A DNA stretch of 64,000 bases from Oscillospiraceae bacterium (GTDB taxonomy: Bacteria; Bacillota; Clostridia; Oscillospirales; Oscillospiraceae). Positions within the stretch are counted from its first letter, which is position 1; each line of letters begins with the position of its first letter. The notes beneath the pieces were generated by a model. That model ran no database searches and was not told the origin of the DNA. It saw nothing but the letters and a program-made list of their open reading frames with translations. The stretch spans positions 1 to 64,000 of the forward strand of contig JAAWPV010000072.1 of NCBI GenBank assembly GCA_022800215.1, in the 5' to 3' direction. Shown here one piece after another: positions 37,701 through 39,070 of the stretch. The translations under genes and the position numbers were made by a program.

Positions 37701-38753
37701 TTGTGGCAACTGGACTTTGAGCTGAAGTCCTCCGAGCTGCTGGGCCAGTGGCTGCTGGTGGTCAGCAAGCCCGGGCATATCGACTACCGCTGGACTGGCT
37801 TGACCCTCAATGAGGACTTGTTGGATGATCCTGCCGATGATCCCAATTATCCCACCTTTACTCTGGTGGAAGTAAATGGGCAAGGGCGGGTGGAGACCGA
37901 TGAGAATAGCGATCTGCTGCCTGGCGTCATCGCCCTCATCGGCGGCGATGTGGATGGTAACGGAGTGGTGAAGCTGTCTGACCGTAATATCGTGCTGGAT
38001 TATGCCCGGTACGAGCGGGATTACACAGAGGAACTTGATCCCTCCCTGCCCGATTGGGAAACCTCTATCTACAATCCGGAATTTGAAGCCTATTGGGCCG
38101 ATTTGGACGGCGATGGAAGAGTGACTATGGCGGACCTTGCTATTGTCATGGATGAAAGGAATAACAACCTAACTCAGGTGGACAGTGATGCCCAGTCCAG
38201 ACCTCTGCTCCGAAGCGAAGTTGCTACCATGATAGAGGAGCTGGCTATGTTTGCAGAGATCATGCTGCCCGAGGAAGAGCTGTTGCCGGAAATCTCGGAG
38301 GAAGATCTACTTGAGGGGGAGATGACGGAAAATCCGGAATCCCCGGAAGAAACGGAGTCCCCCAAAGAACCACCTGTAGATGTTGGAAATCCGGAAATTC
38401 CAGAAGAGCCTGTGGAGCCGGGAGAACCTGAGAAACCGAATATACCGCAAGAACCTGAAATTCCACAGGAACCGGAGATTTCTGAAAATTCCGAAGAGCC
38501 GGAAGGGCCGGAGGAGCCGGAGGAGCCGGAGAAACCGGATGTAGATTCGGCAAACCCTGAAGAGTCCGAAATTCCTGGAACGCTCGGGGAGAAGGAAATT
38601 CCGGAAGAACCTGCTGCGCCGGGACTTCCGGAAGAGACAGGGGCTTCCAATCAGGGGGATTTTGAGCCTCCTACAGAACAAGTGTTTGAAATGGACCCAG
38701 TCGTCACTGAAATAAAGTGGGAAGAGGATATTTCAAACGAGAAACTGGTGTAA
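10734..38753 (+). CDS. 9339-residue secreted repeat protein with C-terminal dockerin and Pro/Glu tail
   Basis: One uninterrupted 28-kb frame encoding a protein of roughly 1 MDa. The GTG start at 10734 follows GGTGA at 10722-10726 and gives a basic N-terminus and signal peptide ending near GVAQA-AQ (residue 38). Residues 60-340 are cohesin-like (FWVGV, then LELGFYYNSEFV and MLPFVLKA). From about 346 to 8715 come some 66 repeats of 70-110 residues. Each ends in a strand such as FxMPxxDVxVxVxF, resembling the divergent InlB B-repeat family (Flg_new_2). They are ordered into four A blocks and four B blocks, with six RPFD modules. Near the end are a regulatory-type beta-domain (VVSKPGHIDYRW), a dockerin (9070-9142) and a Pro/Glu-rich tail (from about 9200). 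There is no SLH, LPXTG or C-terminal hydrophobic segment. It is probably a surface stalk, matrix protein or adhesin held by partners; the ligand is unknown. Confidence 0.95.
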   Translation: MLKKTKKNRMRRIVSSTLAFAMTLSLFSEAGFSGVAQAAQELTSHADEPAARQGKPTLYIDFLGDNSTLFTTPGIAVPGERDWSIDQHPTDGIWNKYSQDSEVGTIFWVGVGIDKMTLFELAKEGKGLSGLELGFYYNSEFVVPYVGGSVDGTTVGTYNCDDPAGYKQVLSENIATTNSINRWSGSNYAIREAIPKMEQVIDPDTQTTIVVRDPESGEAKIVDIPESWDMLYVSLEKIANLGESVSNRFADAVEEDDENTNYVMMLPFVLKAIDPNAEVCFRLARNAAVFSMGGGTYGAGTYDDDNSTSSFGAWEGTTRTPGHNLMEMFSFEGDLNIFTGRNEGEVTYKATLDLPNSSAANNAILSDPFGNSVSGATPVGSREITGLPNGVKMTLDITADSSVQGIVIEIKPLHPETTGTVLYSPAVTPVVPGRYTFDMPADDVTVRVKFLVDEEREDYTAKLILNNPDGALGNTAEMQGEDKSGALNSTDMTASPVKDAILVKSGNTVQVQIKAHPDYDVTVDVINSFDGATRTPAIRSRTDKLLPDQNWEIDYTFVMPSNDVEVRVNYTRREGHWANLVVDENKAGSELNEAILSYQDYSSDLTGTNPVKREVRVDGQGGDEILGTPNAEPPVPLIPEGRTVTLEVICDAANGYTDADVWVYNADTKELMYYLPLSPLMEDDGTGTGNMVPVMRDDGQGNLRPVLTAEVAQMPDHNIQVAVKFNKGGEFDVTLADLIGADNRPGNVVLVRGEDESGTTHEAPTDSNPIKVKSSNEVTVDITCAPGYSVKTVEIRVGPDRNNSKLVRAITAANYPTWDHKFIMPGEDVWVFVEYENQNYKAVMEIQELLPGPPASRVPSTAGCIMADGATAWLPAGGAPVYDTVYNAEADAFRGQISVQPGWYIADIIVKGDDSKKAYSYTSTGDGYNRGNGAGINGYPPVYLDLTQPGEDVHVYIVMAQGIPPEEPPYSLTLEIDDSANTDVPPADNWAQIVAIDSTTVTGRPMVKKDADGTGAVVTTDWLYPVMMDQWVTIDVHADTGFKVDDKAISITPTGVGAVPVRWIDGDTLKVRIPASSITVIIPFVPDNPNQRDDTATLHISGDDGMPGNRAQMTNTSDTTQLPVNTNLRTLKIRNGDVLSVDVTTESGYSAMVTAKTGGNLQTLGTVDLTENNKTFTLPVLPGDADVYVTYVKGEIGDKHTLILRAEGPAGVNSGTAELSVNSGTIGSTVSNSPAHVVTLSAPNDIVQVEATAEPGYQVDRIEFICAGGSVANYSEVSSNDWSWAEYVFDMPNEPLEVVVHFKEAGDPVKHKVEILLWMEDGTPAPVAAGDAGFIVGGIKQNLYSMLVNERSSVSVWGHANDGYRIKQATVTPAPLGIAPWMSGGFVDVTIGFTMPQADCQVNIYFEKVWPDDADHEVTLKVNDPLNVSGNAAQMTNSNTAVSTRLLTGVDQDSLNAKQNDPLDVNVQVAAGYTYDVEIMDIDGNSLRSLQDEYTSQGFQFPMPLKNVIVEVIFRPIDPEKDYHKAKLIYEDIAVNPGWTVPADTHGTATIKSDDVVGDTTNYPKVAQTSAHEGTVQYLLKTKTVQVELVPELGYIPILSVMKASGGIIDYVKPLAENGGVYTTSFTMQDDDAEVHVQFVLQPPEGEQWVTLNVTGPVGSGSATLSNSHGAHDVDKGTTTVTVNGTRTEVAGQPGETMTVLTAPTSNDYTVDYVEVTDATGTTILLPSTPNSYSFPMPAPLPNDPVTVTVVFKEWSDEDDNLEAELVVNDGGDSGNTAKLRTDAGVGTVVTPDRHITDLKQNHFVYVDLTTMPSYTVKITMNGTDVTKSVVEQGGFYMPANDVLVYVEFGPDNRTQYDVSLTVTHATGDPQNINNRATLETPLTAAQTTYDDSGVTLWAKARADATGADTVTITVDKDTTSGKIYTVEVQTISGSTVQNLTAGADGKTYTFSMPTGNVDVVVTFKEGEPGEYPVTLHLLDGDYNELVPTSPLLEQLVNNYVKWNTNQTVIDATAHQMTIQAKYTEAVEVHAVAAADPALGYIREAYAMYGNQPAIMLPVFTDPDDPVGTLGTKTDRYETTVTPNLLVESTFYFTMQPGPVDVYIVLDHVNNAPETPEYTAALTVTGPAGEPVGAAGQATLTHSGGPDQVVVESNERFYDPAATGTKINTVTAKEGETLTAEVVVKYGYQVSTVTVSPLDIPLNPDSITSQGNGDMVYTYTMPANDIAINVTLERDPEVDFYEVTLRLDNKGVTTNTAKVSYDVYQAVADGEHFPVPETRTVTIEAEADAAYYIKRVYGKMEDGSFVMLTMLDPAGRTNGFQNLGYGIEQSSGKATFVMPAGDVDVFVEFESDDIPPSGDYTAIVTMHDTDPKKSGSSWVEMVREKTTAPTSVTAKSDSISSDPLSVDESEKIKLILHIADGYELDYIRVTPPPANVDLDTVPPSDIVEVRDLGNDEYEFTMPAHDVGVVIYLKEAEVKTYTATLEIVDHSSALNNRVNMQAKGNTQVASINGDQITDLTGTETVTTTVMPEDSNVTVTAVLATDSHGSQMLPNNGGTYRYDMDSEDVTITVVMDNAGMEQPLHVVNVVKVGDDARTQNSAGIVNVSNAALVHGNIWTGAYEKNELRVDVTTESNYVVEIKAKDEAGNEVSVLQVGTTGIVTGYLTMPEEPTGNVTVTVTYAPEKPDEWDWENDLTLKAEDHGGLSDNRADATAPGVALHVDGADDTDMANNVEADTKFGLTTNIAGGYYVEKTEMTYGSASVAVTGGQFSMPTENAVVTVTYKEGVRTPRPYDRHYDASHTEYIEGYLGQSVTGQPSAENLGSNQARIQVPNLYDGTYYDAVDVEYRLYIKENGGYTQLQLGVDYDVVQGPDDYTHTESDGDWTGQTFIIRSMKGESSLTERLVNGGVLYITAQYTETDDSGVLKYQESEYVDVVLAPSPDRGKHTATLHIVDTSGIPGNQVWMSDGTTTVTNHGDRIMGLQGDELIRTVASAAPGARIAAVTATDSSGTSHLIRVPGDVDRFPYYMLGEDVIITVYFSTEEEDPDPENLPRYIAAVTKTGEYAVSGNEATIQNGVRNDLARGVIWAEGFEGDGMVLDVDVAAGYYATITAVNMGDPTKTVDVIAMGVGPGVTHFQGLLSIPVPGADVQITVHFSKELPPEIKTENDLTLQVVNHEEEAANTATAIQQTDTSVKMTVLGSATASDTTATLTDVVVGSNFDLTTGVAVGYHVKEVRQTVYAADGVTALTPPLILTLDSMGAGNFTMPLGKSLVEVEFENKIQMPRPFDPQNRPITGDDAPATQEGYLRGDGLVDDSTKMRYATIFMPTLWERGEEDAEASGTYADVFYDSGDDSASDFAAANYTFYWKDIYGAYHALAEGTDYSLTARAVSAPDPLVYNDGTRDYVGYEFTITALVKNSILDYYLKEGGILYVTASDKDTSAAGKGESAKTEICIQPTYTATLLYTPDGTAATLTADGDTSKQVTIHGDTIKGLHGGEVLSVDNITPATGKVLVGVVVTETDSGNTTNAVETATGAGVFESTMPEADVNVQVVFQDENDPLGDMYIATVTKVNDDGYANNNATILNQTVNVPATNKGDIWTGAYEGNEILVHTTTERDYYVDSVVMVRLDKAEGDPDRKTELWPLAGNNYRIESMPPSDVNIIVTYTTDPPEPNELTLTTTGTDNKTGNSATLTPDGMAGVTIDGRDTSLRVPDSSTKVAVDTLLTLETAAAAGYHVESAVMVLKMGGRTLTIDIPLTDGVSLPLPQMPRTETEVIVTYAPGEQTARPYDPAHANDFTAAYHHNSAADQSETHQDGWILATATGSDSFRVVVPVLHNKKDNAHHLFNAGDNDEQPEYTLYWKNNIGQFQVLNNNDITMSNGTLVPNAYSYGGVDYDGYSFDVTVRRDVQSMGTLWGGYTLMEYLANGGSIYITATGTAADAKESEKTEVVIPETEETFKLTMVMVNGDGVGYTPATTGWLPGFVYPTVSNPAHVTVKGQVEVLPGWSIKSIWAENEAGNTGYPVTYSGNGYNNGGGDIVDISLVQQEEDMKVFILLEKGPVPQYGLTLAVEDAAANDNNWAQIVSVDGADVSRPKVTENGTAPDVTEDQLNYVEPNTWVLVEVHPDIDYVVDTVTVTPSGMGVAPVWVDNTHFKIYQPGGHPTVTVKFVPGKERNNKVTLHIDSLNGASGTASVTNVTSGAPGISTDDVSTPIQTGDQLDILVVPTAYARVTVTNGGNSTTWTTATISETIAQTLAALPGDADVYVTFSTQPFTEPTLIVNATGPAASGAADVTAVGTARGTVSAAPGGNSMSTNVTPDGKVEITLRPADNYTVSVTFGDPSIITPKWTTVGGNQVLSFDMPDAPAFVVDIVFEEGPIPTRTVNVVSQLTDGTPANPATQGDAQFVDATGTQLGYSQVVQVGDHLKIHAVARGNYQIKEVRISAAGVTLTESGTWVNRFIEFDMPNMDNVLVTVVFESSDENQAVLRVHDAGALTPADDYSVLVNRMPAVFVLTGQVFAPNMESIPAQAGDLLSLEIHGMDATTTADVVITDYDGNQLVANVDYFWGTSSTDPDVRYITTLMRAPVLYFDVTYRSWKPEDDLKATLDYDEGTVQIDSDTIRGATLTATGDGQKLEPLSTGDLVKVTITAPVGKMPIINILGDTTHNPTIYAPDPLQYTPDPTGATGGTYYTTFNMQEEDVTVEVRYGPVPPPNERYVKLTVSGPVGSGDARLSDTRNTHTTPDPVLAGDWGIMTAQLGDTMTITTNPAAGYVVTKVEATGESGSITVAPTAPSSGSTYTFQMPTAMSDGATVDVVVTIEKARTDLRVDLRKIDPAGKAGNMTWLEHTTGVADDWDISNPKGQDVIGIADLTAGDSVTVQVKLESGFKAELYHDGILQMTLTMDGVYTFHMPNADSVVQVKYIEDSVIYYDITMDVVPDSAVADPTYDAGNRASISVSSGASAGPINGAEAPVTVRGTQYDQVTISVTAQDGYYATLEFDPASVGSTSMLLGDGQNFTFTMIAGDVDVKVVFHQGDPEGHKVTLHLLDAAGAPIDMTNPAYASVLGELADNFVQWTDPANSVLTKKTDVVNGLVILEDIPFMDLVSVGAKATSLDALAYIKQTYVKFGNEVLYPIAGYTDTVDGTNVDHPYLLKERHFDFRMQNGDVDVYIVLDNIENAPDTPRYTAVLTVEDLSLGAEGDAGYATLTQSKGPKSITVKSNAVFDPDAHTLTVEPGVETLELTVVANAGYYLDTTSISPPELGMTVTETSRTTAVTGETTYTFEVVTMPEANLGFHVVLRKGYKATMVLQTLDDSNNVISVNSYVDTMTDTAWQPEQSRVVLHSDGEQFQGRITVQPGYYISDIIITGETSKNAYSLDSQTGGNGYNNGNGGVVTIQMTQPQEDVEVLVILREGPPPIPQPKRLELVVADDDNPGTADNWAQLRIVTDGTGYEPNPGVYKDGSYTTWVVPNKTIEILTHADTGYHVDSIVITPAGTGAAILPTGADTVEFTMPGSSITVKVVFKQGDPEEREVRLEIIDPDGVKEKVELTNTHNVSGNTFSPDWVATNDGNVLKAHTGDVFTTLATVLAAHPEYQAHIVAVADDGTVLPWETDVNGQDIVGQFVTPMDNVTVTVEFNNEDGNFLVLSAVGPGGVGDAGKASIVEPADKTGTALSNGSNVKKIIADGEDVTVVITPESGYSVRGITTSGGPVAWNYVAVPAGSPAGSVAIGFKMPDANTGVTVEFQEGPPQEYTANIILHDNTTQGDAKFDDNNQYAISAPAGTGIGAWVYANTGYYIVDIEFDPNTPYTYSGSYTNGDLDFVMQNYNVNIHIYFSDKPELKATLEVYDYAGYDPARTDNHHASMENTVTGKVTADTYHLGVEKITAEENDVVKVTVSDPRPGFAVTVDVTAGGSPVATRLNADGTYEFDMPALPVTVTVTYKKGVEDDLWAELEYDAAEGNATISAVIDGTTVTKGHRTTDGKLEPLHAGDVVTIGNFAPNPALFPNGADAIIIVTDAATGAPIYNDIIKGVTSTDTRSFVMQPDQNALVEVRFQNTLPPDYYWVTLVVGGTAGSADLTSSMGTISATANGTNVIGEETGRTVTLDVKPDTGYAPYLVEVRKVSDSTVVPFDTFVNGTYTFTMPDDDVTVTVLFEEARNDLTARVRVLDDGGNAGNTALLRHEADPKPGVDLLTGLKWNDYIALDVAVAPGYRADIVTKTPNGLVILNPDLVTMNSDQTMTFYMPTNRDHVVIEVRFVKEDGYTITLDVVPGSSDSTYNPGNQASISVASGASAGPINGDDAPVSVKGVQNELVTVTVTAMPGYYAKVTFNPTSVENTYVILSDGVTHTFSVPAEDVEVTVEFLEGPPPAEHSVILHLLDENRTEIDLDTLSPADLNELAANFAEWVGAAPAAVKTDVANKDMSILVPQGETVHVHGEGTGHDIYNYVIEGYAKYKGNILSPLVGSENQTTTTLTDGRTVTNTYDFNFLMQQDDDVHVYIVLGDDTFKRTVTLTVTDISGVNVGEAGYAEITQVTKPIKAESNETYDAARHSTPVEPGNTFLVSVTVNPGYMIENAVITPPEVSLSLIEDHATTNGDGSTTYYFEMVTMPDASLGVNIVLKKGYKATMEMVSGDNVGYAGTGTGWNEDGSLLFPTSVHGENEAFTGQVEVQPGWYIASIRVEGESTLTNYTDRLTYSGNGYNNGAGTNVDVDGDGVIDFLPVTLTILGQPAEDIKVYITLKEGPPDPDKYSLTLTVEDDGNSGDGNYAVITGVEVKDDPNLTRPHVTNGGSGGTVTSDTYSSLSIGQWVYIHADAAKDYVIDDAYVDPASLGTYMEWVDDNTLKVQQPGGNPTVKVKFVPKGTRNHTVTLHISNIGAATGAGTATVTNTTVNPNTSINADGRSMPIQTGDDLDVQVIPGATDYVQVTIVTGGTTTIQSTTVAGTQVTDLFKALPGDAEVYVTFSDTPFEKPVLTLNVKGQVLTPPNQAELTVDGDLDGTVELTQTVDANEPTANSFTTTVAENGQVTVTLKHQTGYTANITFSEPSLSPTPTIDGNGNQVYTFPMPDVAQLIVDVEFVEGEPPQRTINVVPLLRLPNGTTAPIDTMNQGDAQFVDGTGTQLGYSMAAPVGTALQIDAVARYGYVIDQVTADAGITFVQSGTLANTTVSLSMPNIDNGTVYVYFKESWPDEGEVTLKVIDNNADTPADDHAQLTDTATGTKTGDLYTAITGGSASETIVTADTHQLRVDVWGIDATTKATEVITDWAGNVLTAGIDYTWNTDATGTYILVDMRAPIMTVELTFEPKGPEDRLKATLSYDDTTGGVVEIVSGTLTAVSSNGQFLEPLYTADKVDVTITPPAGKVPVIQVTGDTTGAVHTYVPDPMTETAGVYTTAFTMQNEDVTVKVLFTDAPDPDERFVKLTVQGPDHSGQAHLADPAGQTTTPDPVLAPDPANPGNNWGVMTATLGDTMTLTVTPAASFAVAAIKGVTVDGVDITITGQTGPNTYSFDIPATLAAGATVDVVVTFEEAKTDLRVDLVKNDPAPAPSGNVAWLESAFGTPDATDTTQPAGKRDIGITGLAPTDLVKVHVDIAIGYKAEVSIVGTGVVATFTASGTYDLYMPNADTLVYVEYMEDAIRYNITLDVVPGSDDSTYNAGNMAEIHTDYSGTAGPINGDDTPVTVKGEVNDVVTIQVKPQNGYYTRVTYTSDTDSVVRNLTADLLDESLYTFSVPKGNVTVKVEFIPDDVPKPEHDLTLHLMEEREVGGVPTYVVIDPTDVGSKYSGLLTELQRNLATWAGGSLKIDANPTLANPISAKVTMDEMVTVHAQATSDGTKLLDYVKAAYAEYGGVMLATIQPGGTIPGYQDVYDPAGSGTRISRDFTFKMQDGNVDVYIVLEDIDKAPPTPEYVAALTVEDETDPASATGTAGSATLSREAPSTESVTVGSNDTTTANTVGMTANETLTVNVTAKPGYVLDRITVTDLGLGIKADLISETPQTDGSIDYVYEVKVPADIAQDIAVNVYLLGLNVGRPFDPYQSEWYNSPDYAHYGDKDLSEYHQEGWLLGWLAGDLDEDLKADWPLTDGQLLVTIPTLYEYDTTLGSYDLTDADAHEFKFYIYDVDADTYTLLTEGTDYTLTPAGTAADPFAHDEYYVGSGLQGSRFIFTELTAGVLPTLGGLDNGLVDKNGKKWTLFVSAVDAQPKNPARAESGKTELVIFMEEGDLKATVTSPYGDATMTGPGVPPTVSILGTDHTIDKLSTGDKVVVSDMDPQDPTKVLVGVVVNLLDKTTGDPGAGSVNATRVDTDGVITYEYTMEDTDVELVVVYNDEDDPLKEKGPHIVTVRKVDDGGLPENGATVEDLDVAITDSDQKGDIWTVAYEGNVVQVNVTLADDWRAEITAVDKKGNKVPVDTFVPADPDAAGYDMYGKFYMPADVDVDVTVTYIHEPMPDYDLTLRLEGHDGLADNAAEVTVGDSTPTVLLSADGGHDVDGPKAVTPGTLLTLHTEVADGYSVEKVVMITGGVEVEIPLIDGDSLPIPTMPMGVTEIVVTYQDKTQTARPFDPNRVPADPDDESETHQEGWLLAELHEDETTGEADGFHLRIPTLHNKKDGADNFYDAGTDGIKDQPQYQLYWKDSMGNFQPLVEDTDISIANRAVVEPRDNGGIYYGYEFDVRLLLEPTLWGGYTLREYLENGGSLYITAQGGGSGEAESEKTEVVLLVSALRPFDPDRVDSEDYKDHWIHADNRGDHMIITVPTLANKKGDIFQVDGDLHTFDIYLMEDATGVDKDAEPDKSADLVKVTDLMEIYNYEKYLDPFWLLPDPKDYEYQDRYENGVYYTDDTVDPEAEYTGAKFVARVLTDEEIEARYADDPDKADDMKAYADVLRQILDNDGTVNKEPNKTPHRLYITVTDNDTGKEGDLTDLEVTPYYILKGILESYAPQHTAYFDFFPLLEDVDGTDPDVVADLTSYEGYNDERENRTPALSFPVIRNEGQGLWQLDFELKSSELLGQWLLVVSKPGHIDYRWTGLTLNEDLLDDPADDPNYPTFTLVEVNGQGRVETDENSDLLPGVIALIGGDVDGNGVVKLSDRNIVLDYARYERDYTEELDPSLPDWETSIYNPEFEAYWADLDGDGRVTMADLAIVMDERNNNLTQVDSDAQSRPLLRSEVATMIEELAMFAEIMLPEEELLPEISEEDLLEGEMTENPESPEETESPKEPPVDVGNPEIPEEPVEPGEPEKPNIPQEPEIPQEPEISENSEEPEGPEEPEEPEKPDVDSANPEESEIPGTLGEKEIPEEPAAPGLPEETGASNQGDFEPPTEQVFEMDPVVTEIKWEEDISNEKLV
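13251..17450 (+). repeat. gene 2 super-repeat A1 (12 ordered beta-domains)
   Basis: About 1400 residues. Twelve sub-repeats can be lined up in order with A2-A4 by their opening strands: KAVMEI, YSLTLEIDD..DNWAQIV, TATLHISG, HTLILRAEGPAG, HKVEILLWMEDGTP, HEVTLKVND, HKAKLIYED, WVTLNVTGPVGSG, LEAELVVNDGG, YDVSLTVTH, YPVTLHLLDGD and PEYTAALTVTGP. This is the most diverged copy and has the more AT-rich codon use. It is separated from A2-A4 by two single repeats and B1-B3. Confidence 0.8.
18168..19562 (+). repeat. gene 2 super-repeat B1 (three beta-domains plus RPFD module)
   Basis: The order is TATLEIVDH (with a GDQITDLTGTE turn), then VVNVVKVGDD..GNIWTGAYEKNE, then ENDLTLKAEDH, then an RPYD module from 19101 ending GGVLYITAQY. 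Two unassigned single beta-repeats at 17451-18167 sit between A1 and this block. Confidence 0.75.
19563..21101 (+). repeat. gene 2 super-repeat B2
   Basis: Same four-part order as B1: TATLHIVD (GDRIMGLQGDE), then IAAVTKTGE..GVIWAEGFEGD, then ENDLTLQVVNH, then an RPFD module from 20583 ending GGILYVTASD. Confidence 0.75.
21102..22601 (+). repeat. gene 2 super-repeat B3
   Basis: Same order again: TATLLYTPD (GDTIKGLHGGE), then IATVTKVNDD..GDIWTGAYEGNE, then NELTLTTTGTD, then an RPYD module from 22089 ending GGSIYITATG. It directly precedes A2. Confidence 0.75.
22602..26633 (+). repeat. gene 2 super-repeat A2
   Basis: Twelve sub-repeats in the A order. Landmarks are SGNGYNNG in domain 1, DNNWAQIV in 2, KVTLHID in 3, GDAQFVDATGTQLGYS in 5, ATLDYDEGTV..GQKLEPL in 7, GPVGSGDARLSD in 8, DLRVDLRKIDPAG in 9, DVVPDSA..SAGPING in 10 and VTLHLLDAAG in 11. 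From about this point the codons become more GC-rich. Confidence 0.8.
26634..30596 (+). repeat. gene 2 super-repeat A3
   Basis: It follows A2 directly and keeps the twelve-domain order: GGNGYNNGNG, DNWAQLRIV, VRLEIIDPDG, VLSAVGPGG, a shortened domain 5 (GDAKFDDNNQ), ATLEVYDYAG, AELEYDAAEG..KLEPLHAGD, VTLVVGGTAGSA, ARVRVLDDGG, DVVPGSSDSTYN..SAGPING, VILHLLDENR and VTLTVTDISG. The truncated fifth domain is the clearest structural difference from A2 and A4. Confidence 0.8.
30597..34811 (+). repeat. gene 2 super-repeat A4
   Basis: Third consecutive A block. Landmarks are SGNGYNNGAG, LTVEDDGNSGDGN, VTLHISNIG, LTLNVKGQV, GDAQFVDGTGTQLGYS, VTLKVIDNN, ATLSYDDTTGG..GQFLEPL, KLTVQGPDHSG, DLRVDLVKNDPA, DVVPGSDDSTYN..AGPING, LTLHLMEER and PEYVAALTVED. 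Shared phrases such as GDAQFVD-TGTQLGYS with A2, and DVVPGS-DSTYN with A3, show that these tandem copies are related beyond the basic repeat fold. Confidence 0.8.
34812..35384 (+). repeat. stand-alone RPFD module (fourth copy)
   Basis: About 190 residues starting RPFDPYQSEW, with the EGWLLGWL motif, a YDxxADAHEFKFYIYD strand segment and a C-terminal FVSAVD..ESGKTELVI ending. It follows A4 without the three beta-domains that precede the copies in B1-B4. I do not recognise the fold family. Confidence 0.7.
35385..36887 (+). repeat. gene 2 super-repeat B4
   Basis: The order is KATVTSPYG (DHTIDKLSTGD), then IVTVRKVDDGG..GDIWTVAYEGN, then YDLTLRLEGHDG, then an RPFD module from 36393 with ETHQEGWLLAEL and ENGGSLYITAQG. 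It is closest in its RPFD module to B3: ETHQDGWI, LHNKKD and LWGGYTLMEYL have counterparts here. Confidence 0.75.
36888..37503 (+). repeat. last RPFD module (sixth copy, extended)
   Basis: It begins RPFDPDRVDSEDYKDHW and ends PHRLYITVTDNDTGKE. It carries an insertion rich in Asp, Glu and Tyr (about residues 8770-8880) not seen in the other copies. It lies between B4 and the C-terminal dockerin region. Confidence 0.65.
37941..38159 (+). other. type I dockerin-like module at the C-terminus of gene 2
   Basis: There are two calcium-loop-and-helix halves: GDVDGNGVVKLSDRNIVLDY and ADLDGDGRVTMADLAIVMDE. Both keep the D-x-D-x-(N/D)-G spacing and the final Asp of the 12-residue loop. The preceding segment with VVSKPGHIDYRW and GVIALIGG matches the 'KPGY ... 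GDVNGDG' context seen before clostridial dockerins. Known dockerins bind cohesins. A segment of about 30 residues separates the two halves, longer than usual. Confidence 0.8.
38325..38700 (+). repeat. Pro/Glu-rich C-terminal tail of gene 2
   Basis: About 125 residues dominated by P, E, S and G, with repeated PEEPE and EPEIPQEP units, ending without LPXTG or a membrane segment. Gene 3 ends in a very similar tail, and gene 1 has a related acidic linker near its N-terminus. This looks like an extended wall-spanning or spacer segment. Confidence 0.7.
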
Positions 38754-38794
38754 TTTGGAGAAATGAAAATTCTTCGTGTTTACATAAAAGAGCC

Positions 38795-38823
38795 TTGCAA
38801 TTTCAGGCAAAATGGGATATAAT
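38795..38823 (+). promoter_or_regulatory. sigma-A-type promoter for gene 3
   Basis: TTGCAA at 38795-38800 and a perfect TATAAT at 38818-38823 are separated by exactly 17 bases. Transcription would start near 38830, about 240 nt before the gene 3 start. This also rules out the in-frame upstream codons before 39071 as the normal start. Confidence 0.75.
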
Positions 38824-38931
38824 AGTCAAAACTATGTGTATTGCCTCCAGTAAAATACATATTTTGGCATTTTTGCAAGAAACTGGTGAATCAAAAATGC
38901 AGCCAACACAGCATAACAACCGAATAAGTTT

Positions 38932-38964
38932 CCTAAGGCAAGGCGCAAAACGCCTTGCCTTAGG
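38932..38964 (+). promoter_or_regulatory. 14-bp perfect hairpin in the gene 3 leader
   Basis: CCTAAGGCAAGGCG at 38932-38945 pairs perfectly with 38951-38964 around a CAAAA loop. There is no run of T after it, so it is not a standard intrinsic terminator. It lies about 100 nt inside the predicted leader of gene 3. It may be an mRNA stabiliser, a protein-binding site or the remnant of a small mobile element (GGGGCTGTTCA follows it). Confidence 0.65.
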
Positions 38965-39070
38965 GGCTGTTCAGAGAGTGCTGATGAATTCGCCGGGGCG
39001 TGATTTTGGAAGAAAACTGCAAGGTAAGAATGCTGAAAATGATTTCGACAGGAAAGGAGGTGGCTCGACG

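Larger units (their letters stand above)
38754..39070. other. 317-bp intergenic region between genes 2 and 3
   Basis: It contains a good promoter (38795-38823), a 14-bp perfect hairpin (38932-38964) and the ribosome-binding site of gene 3 (AGGAGG at 39055-39060). No gene is apparent. Its presence splits the cluster into at least two transcription units, although read-through from gene 2 is possible because I see no U-tract terminator. Confidence 0.7.

Noticed and set aside
38600..38753. Sortase signal at the ends of genes 2 and 3
   Set aside because: Neither C-terminus has LPXTG, a final hydrophobic helix or a basic tail in the right order.
38960..38985. GGGGCTGTTCA next to the leader hairpin considered as an insertion-sequence end
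   Set aside because: No matching inverted end, target duplication or transposase is visible in the window.
38717..39070. In-frame upstream extension of gene 3 beginning at 38717
   Set aside because: It would overlap gene 2 and run across the promoter at 38795-38823. The ATG at 39071 has a strong ribosome-binding site and signal peptide.
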